A DNA stretch of 64,000 bases from Alphaproteobacteria bacterium (GCA_030041335.1 JASHOB010000196.1:1-64000), one strand, 5' to 3'. Counted from the first letter of the stretch, positions 54,549 to 63,903 are shown. The notes: a model not told the origin generated them from the sequence alone. Program-made: numbers and translations.

Positions 54549-56405
54549 ATGACAGAGAAAACTTCTAACTATCCGCGGCCGATCGAGGATTACGCATTGA
54601 TCGGCGATTGTGTCACCGCGGCCCTGGTCGCGCGCAACGGTTCGATCGATTGGCTGTGTTGGCCCCGCTTCGATGCCGATGCTTGCCTCGCCGCGTTGCT
54701 CGGCGACGAAAATAACGGCCATTGGTCGATCGCGCCCGCCGAGCCTGTGATTCGAGTCGAACGCAGCTATCGCGGCGACACCATGGTGCTCGAAACAATA
54801 TTTGAGACCAGAAGCGGCGCTGTTGCGTTGATTGATTTTATGCCGATGTTGCATGGCCAGAGCCTGGTCAGCGCGCGTACGGCCATCGTCCGCATGGTTG
54901 AAGGGCGGCGCGGCAAGGTTCCGATGCAGCTCCACCTGGCGCTGCGCTTCGATTTCGGATCTTCGGTGCCGTGGGTGACGAAACTCGATGACGGGCTGGG
55001 CATCAGCGCGATTGCCGGACCGCATCGCGCGGTGCTGCGCTCGCCGGTCGAGACCCACGGCGAGGACCTTGCCACCACCGCCGACTTCGCCGTGGCGGAG
55101 GGCGAGTCGTTGTCCTTCGTCTTGTCTTACGGCCGCTCGCATCGGCCCATTCCATCCGCCATCGATACGGAACAGGCGCTCGCCACCACCGAGGCGTTTT
55201 GGCAGGAATGGTCATCGCGCTGCCAATATCACGGCCGCTACCGCGACGCGGTGGTCCGGTCCTTGCTGACCTTGAAGGCGCTGACCTTCCGTGACACGGG
55301 CGGGATCGTCGCCGCCCCGACCACGTCCTTGCCCGAGCAGATCGGCGGCAACCGCAACTGGGACTATCGTTTCTGCTGGCTGCGGGATGCGACACTGACC
55401 CTGCTGGCGCTGATGCAGGCGGGCTATTATGACGAGGCGCACGAGTGGCGCGACTGGCTGCATCGCAGCGTCGCGGGGAGTCCTGATCAGCTTCAGATCA
55501 TGTATGGCATTGCCGGCGAGCGGCGGTTGACCGAAGTACGCGTACCATGGCTGCCGGGCTATGCGGGCTCCGTGCCGGTGCGCATCGGCAACGCCGCCTC
55601 GGATCAGCTGCAACTCGATGTTTATGGCGAGGTCATGAATGCCCTGCATCACGCCCGCGACGCGGGCCTGGCCTCGATCCCGTCGGCCTGGAGTCTGCAG
55701 CTCAAGCTCGTCGAGCATCTCGAGAAGATCTGGTCGGATCCCGATGAAGGCATCTGGGAGGTACGCGGCGGACGGCGCCAATTCACCTTCTCCAAGGTGA
55801 TGGCCTGGGTTGCGATCGAGCGCGCGTTGCGCGATGCAAGGAAATACGGGCTCGAGGCGCCGCTCGGTCGTTGGCAGGCGCTGTGCCGCGAAATCCATCG
55901 CACCATCTGCCGCGAGGGGTTCAGCCAGAAGAAACAAGCCTTCACGCAGTCATTCGGCGACAGCGAGCTCGATGCCAGCCTGCTGATGATGCCGATCGTC
56001 GGCTTTCTGCCGCCCGACGATCCGCGCATCAGGGGCACCATCGCCGCGATCGAGCGCGAACTTGTCTTCGACGGCTTCGTCGCGCGCTATCGCAGCGACA
56101 GCAATATCGACGGCCTGCCGCCGGGCGAGGGCGCGTTCCTACCATGCAGTTTTTGGCTTGCAGACAATTATGCCATGCAGGGCCGCATGGCAGAGGCCAC
56201 CGAGCTGTTCGAGCGCCTCTTGGCGCTGCGCAACGATGTCGGTCTTCTGGCCGAGGAATACGATCCGCGGATCAAGCGCCAGGTCGGCAATTTTCCCCAG
56301 GCGTTTTCGCACATCGCGCTTCTCGGCACCGCTTTCTATCTCAGCGGTTCGGCCCCGGTTGGCGACCAATCGGGCACGGTCGCCCCGGCGCCGGTAGCGG
56401 CGTGA
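54549..56405 (+). CDS. GH15 family glycoside hydrolase (glucoamylase/trehalase-like)
   Basis: A 618-residue enzyme. The N-terminal domain YPRPIEDYALIGDCVTAALV (about residues 7-26) with NGSIDWLCWPRFD is the trehalase-like N-domain of GH15. The (alpha/alpha)6 barrel contains NWDYRFCWLRDATLT (about 273-287), and the general base region GEGAFLPCSFWLADNY (about 523-538). No signal peptide, so it is intracellular. With otsAB elsewhere in the window it may recycle trehalose, but glucan substrates are equally possible. No clear ribosome-binding site is seen. Confidence 0.92.
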   Translation: MTEKTSNYPRPIEDYALIGDCVTAALVARNGSIDWLCWPRFDADACLAALLGDENNGHWSIAPAEPVIRVERSYRGDTMVLETIFETRSGAVALIDFMPMLHGQSLVSARTAIVRMVEGRRGKVPMQLHLALRFDFGSSVPWVTKLDDGLGISAIAGPHRAVLRSPVETHGEDLATTADFAVAEGESLSFVLSYGRSHRPIPSAIDTEQALATTEAFWQEWSSRCQYHGRYRDAVVRSLLTLKALTFRDTGGIVAAPTTSLPEQIGGNRNWDYRFCWLRDATLTLLALMQAGYYDEAHEWRDWLHRSVAGSPDQLQIMYGIAGERRLTEVRVPWLPGYAGSVPVRIGNAASDQLQLDVYGEVMNALHHARDAGLASIPSAWSLQLKLVEHLEKIWSDPDEGIWEVRGGRRQFTFSKVMAWVAIERALRDARKYGLEAPLGRWQALCREIHRTICREGFSQKKQAFTQSFGDSELDASLLMMPIVGFLPPDDPRIRGTIAAIERELVFDGFVARYRSDSNIDGLPPGEGAFLPCSFWLADNYAMQGRMAEATELFERLLALRNDVGLLAEEYDPRIKRQVGNFPQAFSHIALLGTAFYLSGSAPVGDQSGTVAPAPVAA

Positions 56406-56470
56406 CGTCGGCGCAGCGGCGGCATATGATGGGTCGAGACGAACGACTATCGGCTTGAGAGCAAGGCGAC

Positions 56471-57463
56471 ATGGCCAAGATCATCATGGGGGTGGGCACC
56501 TCCCACACTCCACTCCTCACCTTTGAAGCGCAAAAGTGGAACGAATATATCGCGCGCGACTACACGCGTGACAATTTGAACCTGTCGGACGGGAGCTGGG
56601 TCAGTTACGAGCAGCTCAATAAAATGCGCGGCGGGCGTTATGCCGAGATTGCCACGCTCGAGACCTTCATCGCGAAGAGCGATGCCTGCCAGCGGGCGCT
56701 CGACCGGCTCGGCGACGATGTCGCCAAGGCCGATCCCGACGTCGTCGTGATCGTTACCGACGACGAGACCGAGTTGTTCGATCGGATGAATACGCCCGCG
56801 GTATCCATCTATTACGGCGAGGAGATCATCACCCATCCGCGCCACCGGCCGGATCCGATGCCGAGCTACATGCCGACCATGCTCAAGACCTATGGCATGG
56901 ACGAGCCGCATCGGTTTCCCGCGATGGCGGGCTTCGCACGCGCGTTGATCGAAGCGTTCATCGATCACGATATCGACGTCGGTGCGGCAGCCCAGATCCA
57001 GGACCCCTACAAATCCGGTTTCGGTCATGGCGTCGGCTTCGTTGAAACGCGGATTTTCCGGGGTAAGAAAATCCCGGTGATCCCGCTCTTGCTCAACACC
57101 TACTATCCGCCAAACGCGCCGCGCGCTTCGCGCTGCCACGATATTGGCCGCGTTCTGCGCAAGTGCATCGAGGCAAGCGGGGAAGATCTGCGCGTCGCCG
57201 TCATGGCATCGGGCGGTCTCAGCCACTTCACCGTCGATGAGGAACTAGACCGCCGCGTCCTCAAGGGATTCGAACAGGGGAAGTCCGACCTGCTGCGCAG
57301 CCTGCCCGCGGGCGCGCTCAATTCCGGCTCCTCGGAGATCCGCAATTGGATTTGTGTCGCCGGTGCGGTCGAAGGCATGACCAATCGCTGGGTGGAATAT
57401 CAACCGCTCTACCGCACGCCCGCCGGCACGGGGATCGGCGCGGCATTCGCCGTCTGGTCTTGA
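56471..57463 (+). CDS. LigB-type extradiol dioxygenase family protein
   Basis: A 330-residue protein of the class III extradiol ring-cleavage dioxygenase family (LigB, gallate dioxygenase, MhpB). The first His is in GTSHTPLL (about residues 9-16) and a later conserved His in MASGGLSHFTVDEELDR. In LigB a second metal His is expected in the strand that reads VIVTDDETELFDRM here, with Asp-Asp-Glu instead. So metal binding may differ. The reaction is likely cleavage of a dihydroxylated aromatic or of a related hydroxy acid. The enolase-superfamily gene follows after 11 bases. Confidence 0.82.
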   Translation: MAKIIMGVGTSHTPLLTFEAQKWNEYIARDYTRDNLNLSDGSWVSYEQLNKMRGGRYAEIATLETFIAKSDACQRALDRLGDDVAKADPDVVVIVTDDETELFDRMNTPAVSIYYGEEIITHPRHRPDPMPSYMPTMLKTYGMDEPHRFPAMAGFARALIEAFIDHDIDVGAAAQIQDPYKSGFGHGVGFVETRIFRGKKIPVIPLLLNTYYPPNAPRASRCHDIGRVLRKCIEASGEDLRVAVMASGGLSHFTVDEELDRRVLKGFEQGKSDLLRSLPAGALNSGSSEIRNWICVAGAVEGMTNRWVEYQPLYRTPAGTGIGAAFAVWS

Positions 57464-57474
57464 CGCCATCCGCG

Positions 57475-58668
57475 ATGAAGATCGTCAAGCTTGAGGATTT
57501 TCATGCCGATGGCGGTTGGCGCACGCTGTCCTATCTGAAGGTCACCACCGACGAGGGATTGGTCGGCTGGTCGGAATTCTACGAAGGCTTTGGCGCCGGC
57601 GGCACCACCGATGTGATCCGACGCTTTGCGCCGGCGGTCATAGGACTCGATCCCCGTCCGGTCGGCAAGATCGGCGCAACGCTCCGGGCGCAGACGCAAT
57701 TAGCGCCCGGCGGGCTCAATAATCAGGCGATTGCGGCGATCGAGAATGCCTGCCTCGACATCAAGGCCAAGGCGCTGGGCGTCCCTGTCTGCGCCCTGTT
57801 CGGCGGTCCGTTCCGCGAACGCATCCAGCTCTACTGGTCGCATTGCGGCAGTTTCCGGGTTACCCACGCCGCGCTCTTCGAGAAGGAACTCGGCACCCCG
57901 GGGATCAAAACCCTGCACGATGTGCGCGCTCTCGGCCAGGAAGCAGTAAGGCGCGGCTTCAAGGCGCTCAAGACCAATCCCTTGCTCTTTGATGGCCCCA
58001 AGCCGCGCATGGCGCCGGCGGGCTTCCAGCCCGGCACGGCGATGCTCGATAAGAACATCGACAATAAGCTGATCTTCGCGATCACGGATCAACTCGCCGC
58101 GTTCCGCGACGGCGCCGGCGTCGAGACCGGACTGCTGATCGACCTCAACTTCAGCCAACATGTCGAAGGCTATAAGCGCATCGCCAAGGCGATTGAACCG
58201 TTCGACATGACCTGGGTGGAGATCGACTTGCACGATCCGCGCGGCCTTGCCGCGATCCGGCGCTCAACCTCGACGCCGGTGGCGTCGCTCGAAACCATCT
58301 ACGGCGTCAAGCAGTTCCGGCCCTTTTTCGAGGAGCAGGCGGTCGACGTCGCGATCATCGACGTACCGTGGAACGGCCTATGGGAGAGCGTGCGCATCGC
58401 TGCCGTCGCCGACTCGTTCGATGTGAACTGCGCGCCGCACAATTTCTACGGCGACCTCGCCAGCCTGATGAGCGCCCATTTTTGCGCCGCGGTGCCAAAT
58501 TTCCGCATTATGGAGTTTGAGGCAGACGATATGCCGTGGACGCACGACTTCGTCACAAAAAAAATCGTGGTCGAGAACGGCGAGCTGGTGCTGCCGACGA
58601 CGCCAGGTTGGGGCGCCGAGGTCAACGAGGAGGCGTTGCAGGCGCATCCGGCCAAACGCCGGCCATAG
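57475..58668 (+). CDS. mandelate racemase/muconate lactonizing enzyme family protein
   Basis: A 397-residue enolase-superfamily enzyme. ATG 57475 matches the start of homology (MKIVKLEDFHADGGWRTLSY). The catalytic Lys region is GFKALKTNPLLFDG, the metal ligands are Asp in LLIDLNFS, Glu in TWVEIDLHDP and Glu in VASLETIYG, and the base region CAPHNFYGDL has a His. This resembles D-galactonate/gluconate-type dehydratases or racemases. It is probably co-expressed with the LigB-like gene upstream. Substrate unknown. Confidence 0.88.
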   Translation: MKIVKLEDFHADGGWRTLSYLKVTTDEGLVGWSEFYEGFGAGGTTDVIRRFAPAVIGLDPRPVGKIGATLRAQTQLAPGGLNNQAIAAIENACLDIKAKALGVPVCALFGGPFRERIQLYWSHCGSFRVTHAALFEKELGTPGIKTLHDVRALGQEAVRRGFKALKTNPLLFDGPKPRMAPAGFQPGTAMLDKNIDNKLIFAITDQLAAFRDGAGVETGLLIDLNFSQHVEGYKRIAKAIEPFDMTWVEIDLHDPRGLAAIRRSTSTPVASLETIYGVKQFRPFFEEQAVDVAIIDVPWNGLWESVRIAAVADSFDVNCAPHNFYGDLASLMSAHFCAAVPNFRIMEFEADDMPWTHDFVTKKIVVENGELVLPTTPGWGAEVNEEALQAHPAKRRP

Positions 58669-59505
58669 CTACTCCGCCGGTACCGCCCGCTTCTGGGCCT
58701 GATGCGCCGCGCGTACCAGCTTCATCAGCACCAGAATCACCAGGATCGTCACCAGGTAGACGAGGAGCTGGGCGCCGTTCGGCCGGTCGCTATAGCCGAT
58801 CAGCGTGTGCAGCAGCCGGCCGAGAAGGCTGTCTTGTGATAGGATCGCCGAGCTGTTCCAGACCGTGCGCGTCAGCGTCTCGGCATACCCCGCCTGTTGC
58901 AGGAACAAGACGGCCTGCGCGGCAAGGCCCGCGGCGAGGAGGGTAATCAAACCGGATGTGACGGTGAAAAGACGATGCGCGGGCACCGCGAGCAAGCCAA
59001 AATACAAGAGCGCCGAGACGGCAACGCCGCCCGCCAGGCCGAGTGCGCCGCCGATCAGCATCGCCACCGTGCTGGTGCCGCCCGCGGCGGCAATCCCATA
59101 AAGAAACAGCACGATCTCCGAGCCTTCACGAAGCACCGCGACCCCGACCACGATCGACAACGCGAACAGCGGCCGTCTTCCGGCGACGACGGCGGCGCCG
59201 ATCTCGCGCATTTCTTGAGCCATGGCTCGCCCGTGGCTTGCCATCCAGACATTGTGCCAAGTCAGCATCACCACCGCGAGCAACAGAATCGCGGCGTTGA
59301 GCAGGTCCTGGCCGGCGCCCTCGAACAACATGCTGATCTGGCCGGCGAAGGCTGCGACCGCGCAGGCCCCGACCACGCCGGCGACAATGCCGTAGCCTAC
59401 CCACACGGCCCGGCCGCGTACCCCTTTTGCCGCGGCAAGTACGATGCCGACGATCAGCCCGGCTTCGATGATCTCGCGGAACACAATGACGAGGGTGGCA
59501 AGCAT
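58669..59505 (-). CDS. FTR1/EfeU family iron permease
   Basis: A 278-residue inner-membrane iron permease with seven helices. The two REXXE iron-binding motifs are REIIE (about residues 10-14) and REGSE (about 127-131). It is the last gene of a minus-strand operon encoding a Dyp-type peroxidase and a cupredoxin, matching EfeUOB-type systems that take up iron. The start is 13 bases after the cupredoxin stop. Confidence 0.94.
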   Translation of the reverse strand: MLATLVIVFREIIEAGLIVGIVLAAAKGVRGRAVWVGYGIVAGVVGACAVAAFAGQISMLFEGAGQDLLNAAILLLAVVMLTWHNVWMASHGRAMAQEMREIGAAVVAGRRPLFALSIVVGVAVLREGSEIVLFLYGIAAAGGTSTVAMLIGGALGLAGGVAVSALLYFGLLAVPAHRLFTVTSGLITLLAAGLAAQAVLFLQQAGYAETLTRTVWNSSAILSQDSLLGRLLHTLIGYSDRPNGAQLLVYLVTILVILVLMKLVRAAHQAQKRAVPAE

Positions 59506-59518
59506 CGCGTGGAAATCC

Positions 59519-59862
59519 CTACGTCACCATCGGTTCGCCGTTGGTGGCGTCTTCGTGAAAATCATCGAAGAGACCGTCAGTCCCTGCCTCGAGCGGTGCG
59601 ATATAAGCGACGATCTGGCCGTGGCCCGGCGCCATTTTTTCAGCGTGGCAAGTGTGGCTCTCGAATTCAGCGGGCATTGCCTCGAGATTTTTGACGATAA
59701 GCTTGACCCGCTGCCCGCGGCAATCGTCAGGGTCCGGGGTATGAACTCATGCTTCTTGAGCGCGCTCGCGGCGTTGTCACCTCCGGCCCATGCGCTAGTG
59801 CCAGCGGTTAACACAACCGTCATGATAATCGGCAGAATCAGGCGCTGAACCGAACAATCCAT
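59519..59862 (-). pseudogene. EfeO-type cupredoxin, single-base frameshift
   Basis: Two frames together give one cupredoxin domain protein of 114 residues. Frame one has a signal peptide (ending AWAGG) and HEFIPRTLTIAAG. After a shift near 59711 the other frame continues VKLIVKNLEAMPAEFESH, then CHAEKMAPG and FDDFHEDATNG, ending at TAG 59519. Restoring one base (GGC-CAG instead of GGCAG) would read AAGQRVKLI, exactly as in relatives. Unshifted translation gives a nonsense tail of 112 residues. It lies between EfeB-like and FTR1 genes, where EfeO-like cupredoxins deliver iron. Either a true mutation or a sequencing error. Confidence 0.88.
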
Positions 59863-59863
59863 G

Positions 59864-61147
59864 TCAGGCGGACTGGAACAGAGACTGGCCGATGAACTCG
59901 CCTTCGGCCGCGCCGCCAGGGCAGGCGAAGATTCCGCTACCGGTATGGGTCACGAACTGGTTGAGCATGTCGAACTTGGACATGCGCTCGAAAATCTTGA
60001 TGAAACCGCTGCGTGGATCGCGTTGATAGGCCAGAAAGAATAGGCCGGCATCGTATTCCATGCCTTGGCGCCAGGGCGGCCACCGCTCTGCGGTGAAATT
60101 GACGCCGTCATTGTAGGAATAACCGCGGCGCAGCAATTGAGCGCCGTCATTGGTGGTGGCGGCGGCGAGCCGGACATGCGCGTTTTCGGCAATGATCGGG
60201 TTGCCGTCTTTGTCGGTCGCTTCGAGATTGAGTGGCGCGTATTCATCTTTCAGGCCGAGCGGAGCCCCCGAATATTTGTGGCGTCCAATGGTCTGCTCCT
60301 GAAAGGCGAGCTTCATCCGGTCCCAATGTTCGAGCGCGATGCGGATGCGCCGCACGACCAGATAAGAGCCGCCACGCACCCAGTCGGGACCCTCTTCGCC
60401 GACCCAGATCAGACGGGTGACGGCCTTCGCGTCCTTCGTGTCGGGATTGCCGGTACCGTCCTTGAAGCCCATGAGATTGCGCGGCGTCTCCTTGCCCGGT
60501 TCCGACAAGAAGCCGTGTTGCGCCCAGCGGATGGCGGCGACGCCGTATGCGAGCCGCGCCAATTGGCGCACCGCGTGAAATGCAATCTGGGGATCGTCGG
60601 CGCAGGCCTGCACCGAAAGATCGCCGCCGGTGCGCTCGGTTTGGAGTTGGTCACCATTAAAGCGCGGCAAATCGACCAGCGCCGCAGGCCGTCGCGCGGC
60701 CAGCCCATACCGGTCGCGCCCGTCCCTTTCGAACAGGCCCGGACCGAAGCCAAAAGTGAGGGTGAGCCGCCCGGGCTTGAGACCCAGCGCCTCGCCGCTA
60801 TCGCTCGCAGGTTTCGCCGGGTCGAGATCGAGCGCTGCCGCGGTGAGACCGTTGGCGAGGCGCGCCGCCGCCGCCGTCCAACGTTGCAAGAGCGACACGA
60901 CCTCGTCGCGTTTCGTGGCGTTGAGATCGAAGGCGGCAAAATAGCAGTGACTTTGCGGCGGCGTCAGAATGCCGCCTTGATGCGCACCCCAAAACGGCTC
61001 GGTATCGGCGGGCGTTGCCGGGATCGCCGGCGGCGTGGTCGGAGCCGTGGCCCGCGCGCTGCCGACCGCGGTGGCCGCCAGTCCGCCCGCCGCGCCAACG
61101 ATAAAACCGCGACGCGATGGCCGCGTGGCGTGGTTCGAGGACGTCAC
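59864..61147 (-). CDS. Dyp-type peroxidase, EfeB-like, Tat-exported
   Basis: A 427-residue heme peroxidase. GTG 61147 overlaps the stop of the upstream gene (GTGA, 61144-61147) and gives a Tat signal PSRRGFIVGAAGG (about residues 10-22), ending in SARA. The Dyp motif LMGFKDGTGNPD (about 225-236) and GGSYLVVRRIRIALEHWDR are typical of EfeB/deferrochelatase. It probably oxidises ferrous iron or releases iron from heme in the periplasm. The frame is open upstream to 61339 without homology. The cupredoxin starts 1 base after its stop. Confidence 0.93.
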   Translation of the reverse strand: MTSSNHATRPSRRGFIVGAAGGLAATAVGSARATAPTTPPAIPATPADTEPFWGAHQGGILTPPQSHCYFAAFDLNATKRDEVVSLLQRWTAAAARLANGLTAAALDLDPAKPASDSGEALGLKPGRLTLTFGFGPGLFERDGRDRYGLAARRPAALVDLPRFNGDQLQTERTGGDLSVQACADDPQIAFHAVRQLARLAYGVAAIRWAQHGFLSEPGKETPRNLMGFKDGTGNPDTKDAKAVTRLIWVGEEGPDWVRGGSYLVVRRIRIALEHWDRMKLAFQEQTIGRHKYSGAPLGLKDEYAPLNLEATDKDGNPIIAENAHVRLAAATTNDGAQLLRRGYSYNDGVNFTAERWPPWRQGMEYDAGLFFLAYQRDPRSGFIKIFERMSKFDMLNQFVTHTGSGIFACPGGAAEGEFIGQSLFQSA

Positions 61148-62286
61148 CTCGCCTCCATCACCGTGTTCACATCGTCCTCGACGTAATAGAAACCCTTGCC
61201 GTCCGGCGCCATCACGATCCCGAAAAGATCGCCGTTGCCCGGCGGCGTCTGCGCCTGGTCGGTGTCGATCCATTGCGCATAGAGCTGTTTGCCGTCGCGC
61301 GGATCGATTTCGACCACCTGGCCGTTCAGCGCGTTGCACACCAGAAGGTTGCCGTTTGGCGCCATCGCCATTGCCAGGGGGCGTTTGAGCAGTCCGTCCT
61401 TGGTTATTTCACGCCCGGTGCCGGCGCTGGTGGTGCGCGTCGGCGCATCAGGAACGGCTACCACCCGATTACCGACCGCATCCGAGATATAAAGCGTGGT
61501 GCCGTCGGGGGCCAGCACGAGACCTGTCGGCCCGATCATGAAGGCATCCTTGTCGGCTTGGGCGCCAAACCCGTCGGCGACAACGGTCTGGCCGGTGACG
61601 ACCGGCCGACTGCCGTCGGGAATCGACAGCTCGAGCCGGAGGACGGTCGCCTTGTTGACGATTACCGCGTCACCGGTCGCGGCGTCCTTTACATCCGGTC
61701 CGGGTACCGTGCCTGCCATGCTGATAAAAAGCGTCGCGCGCGTGCCGTTGTCGATCACCGCCATATTCCCCCAGGGGCCGTTGATGTTGGGTCCCGCGAT
61801 GGTGCCGGCGAGCTTGCCGTTGGCATCGAGAACGATCAGGCAGCCATCGTTCTTCGTTTTGGTGGTGCCATCGGTTGACGGCGTGCTGCCGACGATGATC
61901 CAGCCACTTTTCAGCATGGTCATCGCGGTCGTCAGTCCGACCCCGCCCGGACAGCCGGTCAATTGCCGTGGCAACTTGGCAAACAACCCCACCTTCCGGG
62001 TCTCGGGATTGTAATCGACAATCGTCGTGCCGGTGCCTTGCAGGTTGGAGATGTTGTTAAAATTGTCGACCAGCACATCGTGCTGGTGGATCGCGCCCGC
62101 CGATACCGGCGCAACCACCACGGCATAAGGGTTGAGGTCGCCGTTGCCCGGTACGGTCGAGGTCAGCGTGCTATGGCGATGAATGGTTTCGAGAAAGCCA
62201 TGTCGGTTCTCGGCGGCCGCGGCCGCGGTGGCAAAGGCAGCGGCGAGCGCGACAAGACCCAGACTAAAGAATGTTTTGGCGACCAT
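61144..62286 (-). CDS. secreted NHL/propeller-type protein of the iron operon
   Basis: A 380-residue exported protein. ATG 62286 follows GAGGAAAGG; the signal peptide covers about 24 residues and ends AAAAAENR. Repeated propeller strands such as GPTGLVLAPDGTTLYISDAVG and AMAPNGNLLVCNALNGQVVEID (partly quoted) suggest a six-bladed NHL or SMP-30-like beta propeller. No enzyme motif was recognised. It overlaps the EfeB-like gene by 4 bases, so it is translated with it. Its role in iron uptake is unknown. Confidence 0.82.
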   Translation of the reverse strand: MVAKTFFSLGLVALAAAFATAAAAAENRHGFLETIHRHSTLTSTVPGNGDLNPYAVVVAPVSAGAIHQHDVLVDNFNNISNLQGTGTTIVDYNPETRKVGLFAKLPRQLTGCPGGVGLTTAMTMLKSGWIIVGSTPSTDGTTKTKNDGCLIVLDANGKLAGTIAGPNINGPWGNMAVIDNGTRATLFISMAGTVPGPDVKDAATGDAVIVNKATVLRLELSIPDGSRPVVTGQTVVADGFGAQADKDAFMIGPTGLVLAPDGTTLYISDAVGNRVVAVPDAPTRTTSAGTGREITKDGLLKRPLAMAMAPNGNLLVCNALNGQVVEIDPRDGKQLYAQWIDTDQAQTPPGNGDLFGIVMAPDGKGFYYVEDDVNTVMEAR

Positions 62287-62323
62287 CGTCCTTTCCTCAG
62301 CCCGCACGATATGACAGCATGTT

Positions 62324-62342
62324 GCGAATGCGAATGATTTGC
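62324..62342 (-). promoter_or_regulatory. Fur-box-like site upstream of the NHL-like gene
   Basis: The 19-mer GCGAATGCGAATGATTTGC agrees at 12 positions with the Fur consensus GATAATGATAATCATTATC. It starts 38 bases before the start codon of the NHL-like gene, in the space after the porin gene, and shares the AATGCGAAT core with the site at 63935-63953. It could drive iron-regulated transcription of the downstream part of the operon. Confidence 0.5.
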
Positions 62343-62367
62343 ACTCGCTACCATGGTGGTTGGTACT

Positions 62368-62391
62368 TGATCAAGGGAAAAAGCTTGATCA
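62368..62391 (-). other. perfect stem-loop between porin and NHL-like genes
   Basis: TGATCAAG (62368-62375) pairs with CTTGATCA (62384-62391) across an 8-base A-rich loop. It sits 21 bases after the porin stop. No T-run follows, so it may be a processing or mRNA stability element rather than a terminator. Confidence 0.35.
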
Positions 62392-62411
62392 GTTTCGCGT
62401 GGCCGCCATCG

Positions 62412-63842
62412 CTAGAAGGTAATGCTGGTCCGCAACCCGATGACGGCCTCGTTTTTGATCTTCTCGGTCGGAATGTCAGGATTGACGATGCCGCCTCCGG
62501 GATTGAACACATATTGGAAGTCGGGCTGCAATAGCCACCATGGCGCCACCTGGTATTGATAGGTCACCTCGATCACGGTCTCGACCGACTGAACGGGCGT
62601 GAAGATGCCGAACTCGTTCATGTCCTGGTCCAGGGCGCCGCGCTGGCCACTGACATGAGCGAGCTCGATGGCAACACCGAACGTATCGTCGGGTCGATCG
62701 GGGAGCGGATCTTTCAGGTTCAGCCCGGCATTCATGCTAAAGTCGATCAGATTGCGGTCGCTTTGCGGCGTGCCCATGACCCGCGCAAAGCCGCTCAGGA
62801 TGCGGCTGTCATCCTCCTCGGACTGCCACAGCATCTGATCGACGACGCCATAGATGCTGTAATCGCCATGATGCATCTCGGGGATACCCGTTGAGGCCGG
62901 ATTGGCGAGCGACAGGCCTGTATTGTCAAAACGCTGATCGGCGAAATACTCGCTGTCGTACCAGAAGCCCAGGCGATAAGTGCCGGAGAGCGGCTTCGTC
63001 TCGTTGCTCGTAACCATGCCGCCCAGTGCTGGATAGGAATATTGCAGTTCCGCGATGGCGAGGACTCCGCCATTCAGCGGAAAGCTGGTGCCCGAGGGGT
63101 TGGCAATCTGGGGATCTGGTGGTGGAAAGCTGTTGTCGGGCGACGGGCTGCCGTTGAAGACGCCGGCGAGAATCGTCACGCCGGGCGCCGGCTGCGCGCG
63201 CAAGCGCACGCCCAGCGCCGACAAAGGATAGGCCGGACCGCCCCCCGGTAGATCGGCCGACGGCACCATGGGCCAGCCAAACATTGTGTTGACGTAGAGT
63301 GCGGCATTGATGCTGTTGATGAACTCCTGGTCGAGGCTTTGCTGGCCGATTTTTAGATCGACCAAGCCATCGGCAAATTTCTGCTGGTACCACAGTTCCC
63401 ACAGGCGCAGCGCGCGATCGGCCTCGATGCCGCTCGCTGTCTGCAACGACAGAAGATTCTCTTCGCTCAAATTGCTGCCGTGAATCCAGAGCGCGCTGAC
63501 ATTGAACAAGCCGCCGTACCAATTGAAGGCGCGCTGGGTGTCGAGCTGCAACGTCGCCGTAGTCAACCCGTCATAGGCGAAACCCTGCCTTACGCCGCCC
63601 GTCACATTACCGAGCACCTCGCTCGTCTCCGTGAGGCTCAACGTAATGCCGTATTGGCCGAGAAACGGGCGAATGCCGCCCATGTCTCCGAGCAGGTTGC
63701 TGCGGCGCGCGATACTGGCCCAAAGATCGGGTGGTGGCGGGGAGGCGGAAACGGAACCGGAACCGTCCGGTGTTTGCCCGAGGGCGGGCATCGCCGCCAG
63801 CAAAAAGAGGCCCAAGGCCGCGATCTTAACCAAGCCAGACAC
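62412..63842 (-). CDS. OprB-type carbohydrate porin
   Basis: A 476-residue outer-membrane barrel. GTG 63842 has GGGGGG upstream and yields a signal peptide VKIAALGLFLLAAMPALGQ; a GTG at 63899 is possible but lacks a site. LLGDMGGIRPFLGQYGITLS (about residues 51-70) and the C-terminal PWWLLQPDFQYVFNPGGG and Phe end are typical of OprB porins. It stands first in the iron operon and under Fur-like boxes, so it may admit iron chelates rather than sugar. Confidence 0.88.
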   Translation of the reverse strand: MSGLVKIAALGLFLLAAMPALGQTPDGSGSVSASPPPPDLWASIARRSNLLGDMGGIRPFLGQYGITLSLTETSEVLGNVTGGVRQGFAYDGLTTATLQLDTQRAFNWYGGLFNVSALWIHGSNLSEENLLSLQTASGIEADRALRLWELWYQQKFADGLVDLKIGQQSLDQEFINSINAALYVNTMFGWPMVPSADLPGGGPAYPLSALGVRLRAQPAPGVTILAGVFNGSPSPDNSFPPPDPQIANPSGTSFPLNGGVLAIAELQYSYPALGGMVTSNETKPLSGTYRLGFWYDSEYFADQRFDNTGLSLANPASTGIPEMHHGDYSIYGVVDQMLWQSEEDDSRILSGFARVMGTPQSDRNLIDFSMNAGLNLKDPLPDRPDDTFGVAIELAHVSGQRGALDQDMNEFGIFTPVQSVETVIEVTYQYQVAPWWLLQPDFQYVFNPGGGIVNPDIPTEKIKNEAVIGLRTSITF

Positions 63843-63903
63843 CGGTCGACCCCCCAAATTCTTGCCGTGGGCGGTCCAGCCGCCGCGGGACCCTTGCACT
63901 AAT

